Shown here: positions 7,392-15,728 of the stretch, one piece after another
Position numbering within the stretch: the first letter of the stretch is position 1
Layout: every line of letters starts with the position of its first letter
DNA from: Kuafuiihalomonas sp039024635
GTDB lineage: Bacteria; Myxococcota; Kuafuiibacteriia; Kuafuiibacteriales; Kuafuiibacteriaceae
DNA length: 64,000 bases
Direction: 5' to 3'
NCBI GenBank assembly: GCA_039024635.1
Contig: JBCCQA010000022.1
Span: forward strand, 39,007 to 103,006
The notes under the pieces: generated by a model
The model's database searches: none
What the model was told of the DNA's origin: nothing
What the model saw: only the letters and a program-made list of their open reading frames with translations
Position numbers and translations under genes: made by a program

Positions 7392-9485
7392 CTAGTAGAA
7401 GACGCTCGCTTTGAAGAAGAAAGAACGTCCAGGTTGAGGCACACGATAGAAGTCGAATAGGTCTTGGTTGGCAAGGTTGCGAGCCTCCAAGTTGAAGGCC
7501 ACTCTGAGGGGGGAGCTGGCGAAGGAGAGGGCATCGTAGGTGATGCCGAGGTCGTTGGCGAACTGGGCAGGGATGATGATCTTGCTCTCTTCGTCACCAT
7601 CTCTCTCAAAGAAAAGCGGGAAGTCGTCGACCCATCGGCTTCTCCAGTAGACTTCGAGAGCATCCTGGCCGCCGAAGACGTCAAACGCTCGACCGGTGAC
7701 GATGAAGGTGCCAAAGAGCACGGGACGGTTGGGGAGCTGGTCGCCACGATTGCGTGCGAAGTCACCTTCTCGAGACTGATTGACGGCTCGCTCCCAGCTG
7801 AAGCTGGCGACGAAGTCCAGATGTCGTCGAAAGAGCTGAGCGTGAAGATTACCCGAAGCTCCGTGAACGAAGACGCCATCCACGTTGCGAGTGCTTGCCG
7901 TCAGGCCTTCGGGCTCGAGGAAGATCTGGTCGGAGACGCTTCGAACGAAGCCGCCCACGTCCGCGTCTAGGTCGAGCGAGGGCGTGACGGGGAGAGGTCG
8001 CACTCTCAGGATGACGTTGCCGTTGTGACTGCGCTCGGGCTCGAGTTCAGGGTTGGCAGATACCAGCCTCCCGTCGCCCAGTAGTTCATCCGAGTCAGGC
8101 AGTCGAATCGCCCACTCGTAGGACAAGCTCAAGCTGAGCGAATCTACGAGCTCGAACTCGATGGTCGCCCCGGCTCCGGGCCTGAGCCGGAGCTCGTCGA
8201 CGGGCTCAGCTTCGAGGTCAACGATGGCATTACTCGCCTGAATGGACTGAAGGTAGAGCTTTCCGAAGACCACGCTCTCGACCCGCCGATTCAGCCATTC
8301 GCGTCGCCAATCCAAGCCAGTCACGAATTCGGCCAAGGTGGCGCTGTCTCTGGGGTCATTGACGAACTGACCCGAGCGCCGAAGCCATTTGGGCGCCAGG
8401 CTGAAGGTGAACAGGTCCTCTCCGAAATCCGCCGAGATGTTGGTGCGGGCTTCGAGCTGCAGGTCGCGAAGCATCGTCTCCGCGCCCCGCGTCAGTTCGC
8501 CCGGTGCGCTGTCGCTGGACACGATAGTGCCAAGGGCATCGTAGACCCTGGTGGATACGTCACGGAAGTCGATGGTGCGGCGAGAGAAGGCGGTCCATAT
8601 CTCAATGAGGAGCCACGGTGCGACATCGCCGAACTGGGCGCGAGCCAAGCCGCCGACGGTATCTTCTCCGGAGGTGGCTTCCCCAGCGACGGTGGAGATC
8701 AGCGTTACACCGTTCTGTAGGTCGTCGTCGAATCCGGTCGAGAAGGCTCGAAGAGAAATGCGTGTGCCCGGCGAAGCGCGATAAGAGAGATTGGCGGCTC
8801 CCCCGTAGCCAAGGAAGCCGTCGTTGAATTGGGGGGCCGTGATCTCCATCTCTTCGCCGGTCAAGTCACCCTGCCTTACGGTAAAGTCATAGCTATTGGC
8901 CGACCCGTCCACGAAGCCCTCCAGACCCAGAGTCAACGCGTCGCTTCCCAAGGGCGTGCCGACGGCCGCCGTTCCTTGATGGCTGTTGAAGGAACCCAGG
9001 CGATAGCTCGCCTCGGCGTAGGCGTCTTGGCGGGTGCGACTGACGAAGTCGATGGCACCGCCGAGCGCATCGGTGCCGAAGCCGACCGGCACCACGCCCC
9101 GGTAGACGTCGATTCGGTCGAGGAGCGAGAGGGGGAGGGCAGTGGGGGCGTAGTCGAAGCCTGCGATCTCCGACGGCACACCGTCGACGAAGGTCCGCAC
9201 CCTCCGTCCACTGAGCCCGTCCAGCGAGACGTCTCGGCGAGCCCCCACCCCACCCCGTGAGCGAGTGTTGATGCCTCGTACGCGCTCCAAGACGTCGGAG
9301 GTGTCGGTGGCTCGAGCATCGAGGGTGCGGACCTCCAAGCTCGTCGTCGGGTAGGACGATTCGAGCTTGGAGCTCTTTTCCCGTTTCCCTTTGACCACGA
9401 CCCGGTCCATAGTCGCCGTGCTCGAATTCACGACCAGATCCGATTCAGCGGCCAAGACGAGGAGCAGGGCGAAGACCTGCGACAC
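7392..9485 (-). CDS. TonB-dependent outer-membrane receptor
   Basis: 697 residues from a GTG at 9485. A short signal (MSQVFALLLVLAAES) is followed by a plug domain (about residues 40-155). The plug has LEVRTLDARATDTSDVLERVRGI-type sequence, the pattern RRDVSLDGLSGRRVRTFVDGVP, and FGTDALGGAIDFVSR just before the barrel. The rest alternates short beta strands and ends in Phe-Tyr, as outer-membrane barrels do. A TonB box may lie in TMDRVVVKGK. The family imports siderophores, haem, cobalamin or other large ligands using TonB-ExbBD energy, and no such energy genes are in the window. A Fur-like site 15 bases upstream of the start supports an iron ligand. It is followed by its lipoprotein partner. 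Confidence 0.93.
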   Translation of the reverse strand: MSQVFALLLVLAAESDLVVNSSTATMDRVVVKGKREKSSKLESSYPTTSLEVRTLDARATDTSDVLERVRGINTRSRGGVGARRDVSLDGLSGRRVRTFVDGVPSEIAGFDYAPTALPLSLLDRIDVYRGVVPVGFGTDALGGAIDFVSRTRQDAYAEASYRLGSFNSHQGTAAVGTPLGSDALTLGLEGFVDGSANSYDFTVRQGDLTGEEMEITAPQFNDGFLGYGGAANLSYRASPGTRISLRAFSTGFDDDLQNGVTLISTVAGEATSGEDTVGGLARAQFGDVAPWLLIEIWTAFSRRTIDFRDVSTRVYDALGTIVSSDSAPGELTRGAETMLRDLQLEARTNISADFGEDLFTFSLAPKWLRRSGQFVNDPRDSATLAEFVTGLDWRREWLNRRVESVVFGKLYLQSIQASNAIVDLEAEPVDELRLRPGAGATIEFELVDSLSLSLSYEWAIRLPDSDELLGDGRLVSANPELEPERSHNGNVILRVRPLPVTPSLDLDADVGGFVRSVSDQIFLEPEGLTASTRNVDGVFVHGASGNLHAQLFRRHLDFVASFSWERAVNQSREGDFARNRGDQLPNRPVLFGTFIVTGRAFDVFGGQDALEVYWRSRWVDDFPLFFERDGDEESKIIIPAQFANDLGITYDALSFASSPLRVAFNLEARNLANQDLFDFYRVPQPGRSFFFKASVFY

Positions 9486-9499
9486 TCGGGCGCTCTACT

Positions 9500-9518
9500 G
9501 AAAATGAGTTGCAATCGC
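9500..9518. promoter_or_regulatory. Fur-like operator 2
   Basis: On the minus strand it reads GCGATTGCAACTCATTTTC, matching operator 1 at 14 of 19 positions in the same register. It ends 15 bases upstream of the receptor start, so a bound repressor would cover the promoter or ribosome-loading region. Confidence 0.55.
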
Positions 9519-9873
9519 AACACATGTGAAATCAGCCCAAATGGAGCGCTGAAGGTCTCGCTTCAAACGCTTCGGGCCGCGTCTACAGAGGCCCAGGCGC
9601 CGGACGTTTCCTATTGCGAGGTTGGAGCGGAGGCCTTCGCCGAAACGAATGGCGACTTCACAGCGGCGTCTTGTACGGAACGAGGCTTCGCCGGGACTCC
9701 GGAAGCGTCTCATCTTCAGTCGGCCAGGTTCGACCTCTCCTTCGGAAGGCTGAAGCGAGGCACAAGGGCGAATGGGACTCGTCGACGGACGTCCGGGCGT
9801 CCGGGGCAAATTTGGCCGCCAGGCCGACCTGTTCACTGATGCTCAGCCCGGAACGCTTATGTTTGTTGACTCT

Positions 9874-9892
9874 GCGAACCAATCTCAATTAG
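9874..9892. promoter_or_regulatory. Fur-like operator 3
   Basis: GCGAACCAATCTCAATTAG aligns with operator 4 (GAGAATCAATCTCAAAAAG) at 15 of 19 positions and with the minus-strand readings of operators 1 and 2. It ends 13 bases before the ATG of the small membrane protein that opens the PepSY operon. A TTGACT lies just upstream at 9867-9872 and may be the -35. Confidence 0.55.
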
Positions 9893-9905
9893 CCGGCCCG
9901 CTAGG

Positions 9906-10229
9906 ATGGGTGCCTTCCTTCTCAAGCTCATGGCTCTACAGGCGCTCTTTGTCGGATGTCTCGTCACCTACGGGTCTTCTCAAAGACAGTATTTCTTCGT
10001 CCGGACCCTCCCCGCGAAGCTGGCTTGGATCTTCTTCATTCTTGCCACGACCGGTGCGCTCCTTCTGCTCCTCACGGTCTACGACCCCATCACGGCGGGG
10101 GTGTATGTGCTGGCCGCCATCATGGTCGACTGGACCTTCGTCATTTTGGCCAGCCCTCACTTTTCCATGCAGCAGGGACTGCTTGCTTGCGGCGGCCTCC
10201 TCATGACGCTCACCGCATACTTGGGCTGA
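9906..10229 (+). CDS. Small membrane protein of the PepSY operon (a)
   Basis: 107 residues with three or four hydrophobic spans (about 5-22, 36-58, 64-85 and 90-106) and few charged residues, so an inner-membrane protein. The ATG at 9906 follows CTAGG. The next gene starts 7 bases after its stop. In Proteobacteria, small membrane proteins such as DUF3325 and DUF3649 accompany PepSY genes beside TonB receptors. This one occupies that position, but I cannot assign it to either family by eye. A role in iron-siderophore handling at the inner membrane is inferred from position only. Confidence 0.75.
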   Translation: MGAFLLKLMALQALFVGCLVTYGSSQRQYFFVRTLPAKLAWIFFILATTGALLLLLTVYDPITAGVYVLAAIMVDWTFVILASPHFSMQQGLLACGGLLMTLTAYLG

Positions 10230-10236
10230 CGGAGCC

Positions 10237-10497
10237 ATGTGGACGCGAACTCTAGTCGGACTCGTCCTTGGGTTGCTGCTATCATTCAGCTTCGCTCTGA
10301 ATCTCATGCTGGTCGTGCCCGTGCCCCGCCCGGTCGGGATGGTGGTGGCCTTCATCGGGGGCTTTCTGGTTTTGGCAGGCGTTCAAACATGGGCCTACTG
10401 CGCCCCGGAATTCCCTCGGCTATTGCGATGGGTGGTTTTGACCCTCGGGATCACTTTCGGATTGAACGCCTGGGCGTACTTGGGATCGATGTCGTGA
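10237..10497 (+). CDS. Small membrane protein of the PepSY operon (b)
   Basis: 86 residues with three hydrophobic spans (about 4-24, 32-54 and 62-84) joined by short loops; PVPRPVGM lies in the first loop. The ATG at 10237 is preceded by GGAG. Its stop overlaps the GTG start of the PepSY gene (GTGA), so translation is probably coupled. It does not look like a fragment of the neighbour; both frames are used in turn. Likely a partner subunit of the PepSY protein, function unknown. Confidence 0.75.
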   Translation: MWTRTLVGLVLGLLLSFSFALNLMLVVPVPRPVGMVVAFIGGFLVLAGVQTWAYCAPEFPRLLRWVVLTLGITFGLNAWAYLGSMS

Positions 10498-12077
10498 AAG
10501 CCAAGACCATCAAGAACGCGGTGGAGGCCCACGGTTGGGTCGGCGTCATCCTATCCGTACCCCTCTTCATCGTTTTTTGGGCGGGGGCGCTGACCTTGTT
10601 CTTTCCCGAGGTTTCGCTCTGGTCGAACTTGCCGCTGCGCTCCGTCGAAGCATCGGTCCAAGACAGTCCCCCGCCGAGCCTGTCGAGCTTGGTCGAGGCC
10701 CAGTTGAGAACGGTCGACGCCGACACCAAGAAGCCTATTTTCCTCAGCCTTCCGGGAGCCCACTCGCCCTTCGTCGAACTCAGTGTCCCCATCGTGGAAG
10801 ACCTCGAAGAGGAAGGGCGGGCTGAGTTTCTGGTCGATCCTCAGACGGGCGAGACTATCTCTCGAGGACACCCCTTCGAGCTGGCGAGCTTCCTCTATGC
10901 CCTGCACTACAATCTCAAGCTGCCCCAAGGTGCCTACATCGTCGGCCTGATCACCCTGTTCTTCCTGGTCTTACTCATGACGGGGCTCGTCATTCAGTTG
11001 AAGAATCTACTCAACCATTTCTTTCTCTACCGCCACGACAAGGGGCAACGAATGAGAGCCTACGACATCCACACCGTCGCAGGTGTCGTCACTGGGCCCT
11101 TCGCGCTCATGTACGCCCTCACCGGTTTGATGTTCAACCTGAACGTTCTCTTCTACTTCCCTGCCCTGAAGGTGGTGTACGAGGACGACCAGGTCGCACT
11201 CATGAAGGACGCTGGGTTTCCGCGTCTTCAGGTCGAGCCAGCAGGTGTTGCAGCGGAGATGCCAGCCTTGGAGCCCCTGATCGCCCGGGTCGAGGCCGTG
11301 CATGAAGCAGAGGTGTCGGCGCTGTCCTTCATGGCCTTCGGCGACGAGAACGCAGTCATCCGATTCTCTGGAATGAAGGACGGCTTCGGCAAGCGTCTCG
11401 ACGTACGGTACGAGGTGGCCTCCCAGAGCTTCCCGGAGGCCCTCAACGCGGGGTCCGAAACGGCCTTCAGCGGCATCGTCATGCCCCTCTTCATGGCTCA
11501 CATGGGCCAGTTCGGCGGCCCCGGGGTTCGCTTCTTGCTCTTCCTGCTGGCCTGGGGTGTCTGCGGGCTGATCCTGGCCGGGAACGTTCTCTGGCTCGTG
11601 AAGAGAGAGAAGCAGCTTTCGAGCTACCCCTGGAGCCACGGACTCGTCCGTGGGCTCACGCTCGGTGCCTGTACGGGGACCATCGTAGCGACGGCAGCCG
11701 CCTTCGTGTTCGAGCGGAGTCTGCCCGCTAGCCTGGAGGGGCGAGTTTGGATGGTGCAGTTCACGTTCGGCCTGGTCCTGCTTGCGTCCACTCTGACCGG
11801 CTTTGCGGTGACGAGCGTTCGCCGCTTCCTGGCGTGGTCGGCGATCTCGACGGCCGGTCTTCTGGCCTGGGTCTTCCTTTGGGACCTGTACGTGTACGGC
11901 CGCTCGATTGTCGTTCTTTGGCAGGCGGGAGAGACCGCCAGCGGCGCGGTGACGCTGGGCCTACTCGTCAGCGCTGCTTTTTTTGCCTGGCTGGGTTCGA
12001 GAATTCTCGCCCTGGGCGCCGACCAAGCTCGAACGAAGGCTGGCTTCTCCACCGGCGCGACCCAAACGAGTCCCTGA
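10494..12077 (+). CDS. PepSY-associated membrane protein (putative iron/siderophore reductase)
   Basis: 527 residues from a GTG at 10494 that overlaps the previous stop by 4 bases. The open frame reaches further upstream, but that part shadows the preceding gene. The N-terminal HGWVGVILSVPLFIVFWAGALTLF helix, a large non-cytoplasmic region (residues about 45-150), a helix near LKLPQGAYIVGLITLFFLVL, the HDKGQRMRAYDIHTVAGVV loop and further helices follow the PepSY-TM architecture. Related PepSY-TM proteins such as FpvG in Pseudomonas reduce ferric siderophores in the periplasm. With the receptor next door and Fur-like sites, that role is likely here. Conserved His in the HGWVG and IHTVAG motifs may bind haem. 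Confidence 0.88.
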   Translation: MKAKTIKNAVEAHGWVGVILSVPLFIVFWAGALTLFFPEVSLWSNLPLRSVEASVQDSPPPSLSSLVEAQLRTVDADTKKPIFLSLPGAHSPFVELSVPIVEDLEEEGRAEFLVDPQTGETISRGHPFELASFLYALHYNLKLPQGAYIVGLITLFFLVLLMTGLVIQLKNLLNHFFLYRHDKGQRMRAYDIHTVAGVVTGPFALMYALTGLMFNLNVLFYFPALKVVYEDDQVALMKDAGFPRLQVEPAGVAAEMPALEPLIARVEAVHEAEVSALSFMAFGDENAVIRFSGMKDGFGKRLDVRYEVASQSFPEALNAGSETAFSGIVMPLFMAHMGQFGGPGVRFLLFLLAWGVCGLILAGNVLWLVKREKQLSSYPWSHGLVRGLTLGACTGTIVATAAAFVFERSLPASLEGRVWMVQFTFGLVLLASTLTGFAVTSVRRFLAWSAISTAGLLAWVFLWDLYVYGRSIVVLWQAGETASGAVTLGLLVSAAFFAWLGSRILALGADQARTKAGFSTGATQTSP

Positions 12078-12137
12078 AGCGGTTCGGTGGTACAGCCGAG
12101 AGGGATAGCGCCTCGCGAGGAAGGCAACGCCTCCTAG

Positions 12138-12151
12138 ACCCTCGCAAGGGT
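12138..12151 (+). terminator. Weak terminator-like hairpin after the PepSY gene
   Basis: ACCCT and AGGGT form a 5-bp stem around CGCA, followed by TGTTCTC. It is short and the T run is poor. Position, 60 bases after the operon's last stop, is the main support. Confidence 0.3.
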
Positions 12152-12330
12152 TGTTCTCAGGCAACCATACTTCCGTTCGTCCAAGCTACGTTCGGCCAAG
12201 CTCCGACTCGACGGGGCTCGGTCGAGGGTTGAGGGGCCATCGGGAGGACGTCAGACGCCCACCAGGGTTAAACCTATCCGTGGGCTCTCAGAAAGGTGCG
12301 TTCGCTCCGCTTAGATCGGTTGACAAGAAT

Positions 12331-12349
12331 GAGAATCAATCTCAAAAAG
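12331..12349. promoter_or_regulatory. Fur-like operator 4
   Basis: GAGAATCAATCTCAAAAAG sits within the perfect inverted repeat TGAGA-N5-TCTCA (12330-12344) and overlaps sequence just downstream of a TTGACA. It matches the classical Fur box at 14 of 19 positions when shifted by six bases. The nearest downstream gene is alkB, 118 bases away. Confidence 0.6.
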
Positions 12350-12466
12350 AAGTGGTCGTCGGCGTCGTCCTGAACTGAAATCGTTCCTCGTCATTCAACA
12401 AAGCCATGTGGGGCGGCGTCGACGAAGCTTTCCCCCTCCCCCCCAATCCCCCTTTGACCATCGCGC

Positions 12467-13543
12467 TTGGCTCAGCCATTCGAGACCCGGCATATTGGAG
12501 GAGTGGCAGGAGTATTTTTGCTCGCCTATCTCCTGCCGGCCACCCACGCGCTCGGTCTTTCCATGGGCGGCGGGTGGAGCTGGTTTCCGGTCGCCTTCAT
12601 CTTCGTCATCACGCCCGTGCTGGACGGGCTCTTGGGGCAAGACGAGAGCAATCCAGAGCCCCGTCGGCGGTGGCTCTACGACCTTTGCCTATGGGCCTGG
12701 GTCCCGGTTCAGAGCAGTCTTCTGATTTGGACGCTCGGTCGGGTCGGCGCCGGAACGGGGTCTGGTCTGGAGCTGGGGGGCTGGGTCTTTTCTATGGGTC
12801 TCGTCGCGGGGGCGGGGGGCATCACGGTGGCCCACGAGTTGATGCATCGGCCCCGCCAAGGGGAGCGAGCCTTGGCCGAGATCCTGATGACCCTCGTCAG
12901 CTACCCCCACTTCTGCGTCGAGCACGTCTTTGGTCACCATCGCAACGTGGCGACCCCGCTCGACCCCGCTACGGCGCGGTCCGGAGAGAGCGTCTACCGA
13001 TTCCTTCCCCGAACCCTCAGGGGCGGATTCATGAGCTTTTGGAGAATCGAAGCGGACAGGGTGCGCAAGCACGGCCGAAGGGGCTGGGCCGACGCCCGGA
13101 TCCGCTACGCGCTCCTCCTTGTCTTTGCCTACGTCGGTGTGGCGGCAGGCTTCGGCGCGACCGGCGTCCTCGTCTTCGCGGCCCAAGGCGTCGTCGCGGT
13201 CCTCCTGCTCGAGATCATCAACTACGTCGAGCACTACGGTTTGCTCCGGACGACCCTCGGCGAGGCCGATGGTCGTTGGGAGCGGGTCAGGCCCCATCAC
13301 TCTTGGAACAGCAGCCATCGCCTCACCAACGCCTATTTGTTCCACCTGCCTCGACACGCCGACCATCATGCGGTGGCCAGCCGGCCCTATCACCTCCTTC
13401 GACACGAGCCCGAAGGCCCTCAGCTGCCCGCAGGCTACGCAACCATGGTGCTGGTGGCGCTGTTGCCGCCGCTTTGGTTTCACCTGATGGATCCCAGAGT
13501 GGCCCGGGCGGTCGTCGAGCGTGGACAAGCTCAGGGTACCTGA
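12467..13543 (+). CDS. alkB: AlkB-type alkane 1-monooxygenase
   Basis: 358 residues from a TTG at 12467; an in-frame stop at 12455 rules out longer forms, and no ATG exists before the first membrane span. It has the full set of His boxes of membrane non-haem di-iron hydroxylases: HELMHR (H123, H127), EHVFGHH (H153, H157, H158), NYVEHYGL and LPRHADHH. The NYVEHYG box is typical of AlkB and not of fatty acid desaturases. The enzyme hydroxylates the terminal carbon of alkanes at the inner membrane, with electrons from rubredoxin; neither rubredoxin nor its reductase is nearby. At 358 residues it is slightly shorter than Pseudomonas AlkB (about 400). cysD follows after 15 bases. Confidence 0.88.
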   Translation: MAQPFETRHIGGVAGVFLLAYLLPATHALGLSMGGGWSWFPVAFIFVITPVLDGLLGQDESNPEPRRRWLYDLCLWAWVPVQSSLLIWTLGRVGAGTGSGLELGGWVFSMGLVAGAGGITVAHELMHRPRQGERALAEILMTLVSYPHFCVEHVFGHHRNVATPLDPATARSGESVYRFLPRTLRGGFMSFWRIEADRVRKHGRRGWADARIRYALLLVFAYVGVAAGFGATGVLVFAAQGVVAVLLLEIINYVEHYGLLRTTLGEADGRWERVRPHHSWNSSHRLTNAYLFHLPRHADHHAVASRPYHLLRHEPEGPQLPAGYATMVLVALLPPLWFHLMDPRVARAVVERGQAQGT

Positions 13544-13558
13544 TAGCCTCCCGGCGTC

Positions 13559-14470
13559 GTGAAGCGAGCTTCATTCCGTCTCGACCACCTCGCACAGCTC
13601 GAGGCGGAGGGCATCTACGTGCTCCGGGAGGTAGCCGCTCAGTTCGAGCGACCGGTGATCCTCTTCTCGGGTGGCAAGGACTCGATGGTCGTGGTCCATC
13701 TGGCCCGCAAGGCTTTCTGGCCTGCGAAGATCCCTTTCCCCCTCGTCCACGTCGACACAGGTCATAACTTTGACGAGACGATCCAGTTCCGGGACAGGCT
13801 GGTGAAAGACATGGGGGCTGAGCTCATCGTGGGTAGCGTTCAAGGCTCCATCGACCAGGGCCGGGTCAAGGAGGAAGAAGGACCTTTGGCCAGCCGCAAC
13901 TGGCTTCAGTCGGTGACGCTCCTGGACACCATCGAGGCCAACGACATCGACTGCGCCATTGGCGGTGCCCGTCGAGATGAGGAGAAGGCCCGAGCCAAGG
14001 AGCGCTTCTTTTCGCACCGAGACGCTTTTGGTCAGTGGGAGCCCAAGAATCAGCGTCCTGAGCTATGGAATCTCTTCAATGGACGAAAAGCTCAGGGCGA
14101 ACACTTTCGCGTCTTCCCCCTCAGCAACTGGACCGAGATGGACGTGTGGATGTACGTCAAACAGGAGCAGATCCCGCTGCCGTCCCTCTACTTCGCCCAT
14201 GAGCGAGAGGTGGTGGAACGAAAAGGGCTGCTGTACGCCGTGACGGATTTCCTTCAGGTCCAGCCCGGTGAGACATCTCAACACCGGATGGTTCGCTTCC
14301 GCACCGTCGGCGACGTCAGCTGCACCGGTGCCATCGAGTCGATGGCCGGCGATCTCGACGCGGTGATCGAGGAGGTGTCGGTAGCCCGCGTGACCGAGCG
14401 AGGAGGTCGAGCCGACGACAAGCGGAGCGAGACGGCCATGGAGGATCGAAAGCGCGAGGGCTACTTCTGA
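13559..14470 (+). CDS. cysD: Sulfate adenylyltransferase subunit 2
   Basis: 303 residues, the normal CysD length, from a GTG at 13559. The PP-loop SGGKDS (residues 37-42) binds ATP. AIGGARRDEEKARAKERFFSHRD and NLFNGR...GEHFRVFPLSNWTEMDVW are hallmark CysD stretches. With CysN it forms ATP sulfurylase, making adenosine phosphosulfate from sulfate and ATP at the cost of GTP hydrolysis. Its TGA overlaps the ATG of cysN, so the subunits are translationally coupled. No APS reductase or APS kinase gene is in the window. Confidence 0.97.
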   Translation: MKRASFRLDHLAQLEAEGIYVLREVAAQFERPVILFSGGKDSMVVVHLARKAFWPAKIPFPLVHVDTGHNFDETIQFRDRLVKDMGAELIVGSVQGSIDQGRVKEEEGPLASRNWLQSVTLLDTIEANDIDCAIGGARRDEEKARAKERFFSHRDAFGQWEPKNQRPELWNLFNGRKAQGEHFRVFPLSNWTEMDVWMYVKQEQIPLPSLYFAHEREVVERKGLLYAVTDFLQVQPGETSQHRMVRFRTVGDVSCTGAIESMAGDLDAVIEEVSVARVTERGGRADDKRSETAMEDRKREGYF

Positions 14471-15717
14471 TGGACCTGTTGCGATTCTCGACCGCGGGGA
14501 GCGTCGACGATGGGAAGAGCACGCTCATCGGCCGCTTGCTCATGGACACGAAGAACCTCTTCGAAGACCAACTGGAGGCGGTCGAAAAGGCCAGTCGTCG
14601 GAGAGGTCAAGACGCGGCCGACCTCGCCCTCCTGACCGACGGTCTCAAGGCTGAGCGGGAGCAGGGCATCACCATCGACGTCGCCTACCGCTACTTCGCT
14701 ACTCCGAAGCGAAAGTTCATCATCGCCGATACGCCGGGGCACACTCAGTACACCCGCAACATGGTGACGGGGGCCTCGACGGCCAGTCTCGCCGTCGTGC
14801 TGGTGGACGCACGAAAAGGGGTCGTCGAGCAGACCTGTCGCCATGCCTTCATCTCTTCCCTGCTCGGCATCCAGCACATCATCCTGGCCGTGAACAAGAT
14901 GGACCTGGTCGACCACGAAGAGGCGCGCTTCGCCGCCATCGTAGACGAGTTCGAGGCCTTCGCCTCCCGTCTCGACGTGGCTCAGATCGACTACATACCG
15001 ATCTCGGCCCTCTTGGGCGACAACGTCGCCCATCGCTCCACGAAGATGGACTGGTACCAAGGTCCCACCCTCCTCCATCAGCTGGAGACGGTCCGAGTCA
15101 CCGGCACCTCGAACACCGTGGACGCTCGATGCGCGGTTCAGTACGTCGTCCGGCCCCAGACCACCGAGCACCACGACTTCCGAGGCTACGCTGGTGCGGT
15201 CATCGGGGGCGCTTTTCGCCCGGGTGACGAAGTCTTGGTCTTGCCTTCCGGCTTCGAGAGCAAGGTCGAGAGCATCTACGTTGGTGAGGATCGGGTGGAA
15301 GAGAGCTTCGCCCCGATGTCCGTCACGATGACCTTGTCCGACGACATCGACATCAGCCGAGGCGACATGATCTGCAAGCCGGGCAACCAACCAAGCCTTG
15401 GTCAAGATCTCGATGTGATGCTCTGCTGGTTCTCGAGCCAGGCAAAGATGAAGGCAGGCTCCAAGTATCTCGTCCGCCACACCTCCAGAGAAGCCCAGTG
15501 CATCGTCCACTCCATCGAGTACCGAGTAGACGTGAACACGCTCCACCGTCAGGAGGATGTGGAGGCCCTGACCATGAACGACGTAGCCCGGGCCAAGCTG
15601 CGCGTCAGTCGGCCCCTGGCCTTCGACCCCTACCGCCGCAATAGGACGACGGGCGCCATCGTTCTCATCGATCCCTTCAGCCACGATACGGTGGCGGCGG
15701 GCATGATACGAGGCTAG
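14470..15717 (+). CDS. cysN: Sulfate adenylyltransferase subunit 1 (GTPase)
   Basis: 415 residues, in the EF-Tu-like GTPase family. The P-loop GSVDDGKS (residues 10-17), the DTPGH switch (87-91) and NKMD (about 142) are intact, and two beta-barrel domains follow. It drives the CysD reaction through GTP hydrolysis. It is somewhat shorter than E. coli CysN (about 475 residues) and carries no C-terminal CysC (APS kinase) fusion, so APS is probably reduced directly or phosphorylated by a kinase encoded elsewhere. It ends 11 bases from the stop of a convergent response regulator. Confidence 0.97.
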   Translation: MDLLRFSTAGSVDDGKSTLIGRLLMDTKNLFEDQLEAVEKASRRRGQDAADLALLTDGLKAEREQGITIDVAYRYFATPKRKFIIADTPGHTQYTRNMVTGASTASLAVVLVDARKGVVEQTCRHAFISSLLGIQHIILAVNKMDLVDHEEARFAAIVDEFEAFASRLDVAQIDYIPISALLGDNVAHRSTKMDWYQGPTLLHQLETVRVTGTSNTVDARCAVQYVVRPQTTEHHDFRGYAGAVIGGAFRPGDEVLVLPSGFESKVESIYVGEDRVEESFAPMSVTMTLSDDIDISRGDMICKPGNQPSLGQDLDVMLCWFSSQAKMKAGSKYLVRHTSREAQCIVHSIEYRVDVNTLHRQEDVEALTMNDVARAKLRVSRPLAFDPYRRNRTTGAIVLIDPFSHDTVAAGMIRG

Positions 15718-15728
15718 CGATCACTACA

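Larger units (their letters stand above)
9486..9905. other. Divergent iron-control region, 420 bp
   Basis: Lies between the TonB receptor (minus) and the PepSY operon (plus). It carries one Fur-like operator at each end. Two antiparallel open frames of about 111-113 codons fill the middle but have no ribosome site or recognisable protein pattern, and I treat them as non-coding. Confidence 0.6.
12078..12466. other. Intergenic region before alkB, 389 bp
   Basis: Contains a weak terminator hairpin after the PepSY gene and a Fur-like operator with an adjoining TTGACA (12320-12325). No coding frame with a ribosome site or protein character is visible. The T- and C-rich stretch at 12431-12454 directly precedes the alkB frame. 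Confidence 0.6.

Noticed and set aside
9495..9839. Two antiparallel frames of about 112 codons between the receptor and the PepSY operon
   Set aside because: No ribosome site, no start context and basic, low-information composition; they also cross the Fur-like operator.
12406..13767. Plus-strand frame of 453 codons
   Set aside because: Overlaps alkB and cysD in another frame; Arg/Pro-rich composition typical of out-of-frame reading.
14461..15684. Minus-strand frame of 407 codons
   Set aside because: Mirror of cysN; no recognisable protein sequence.
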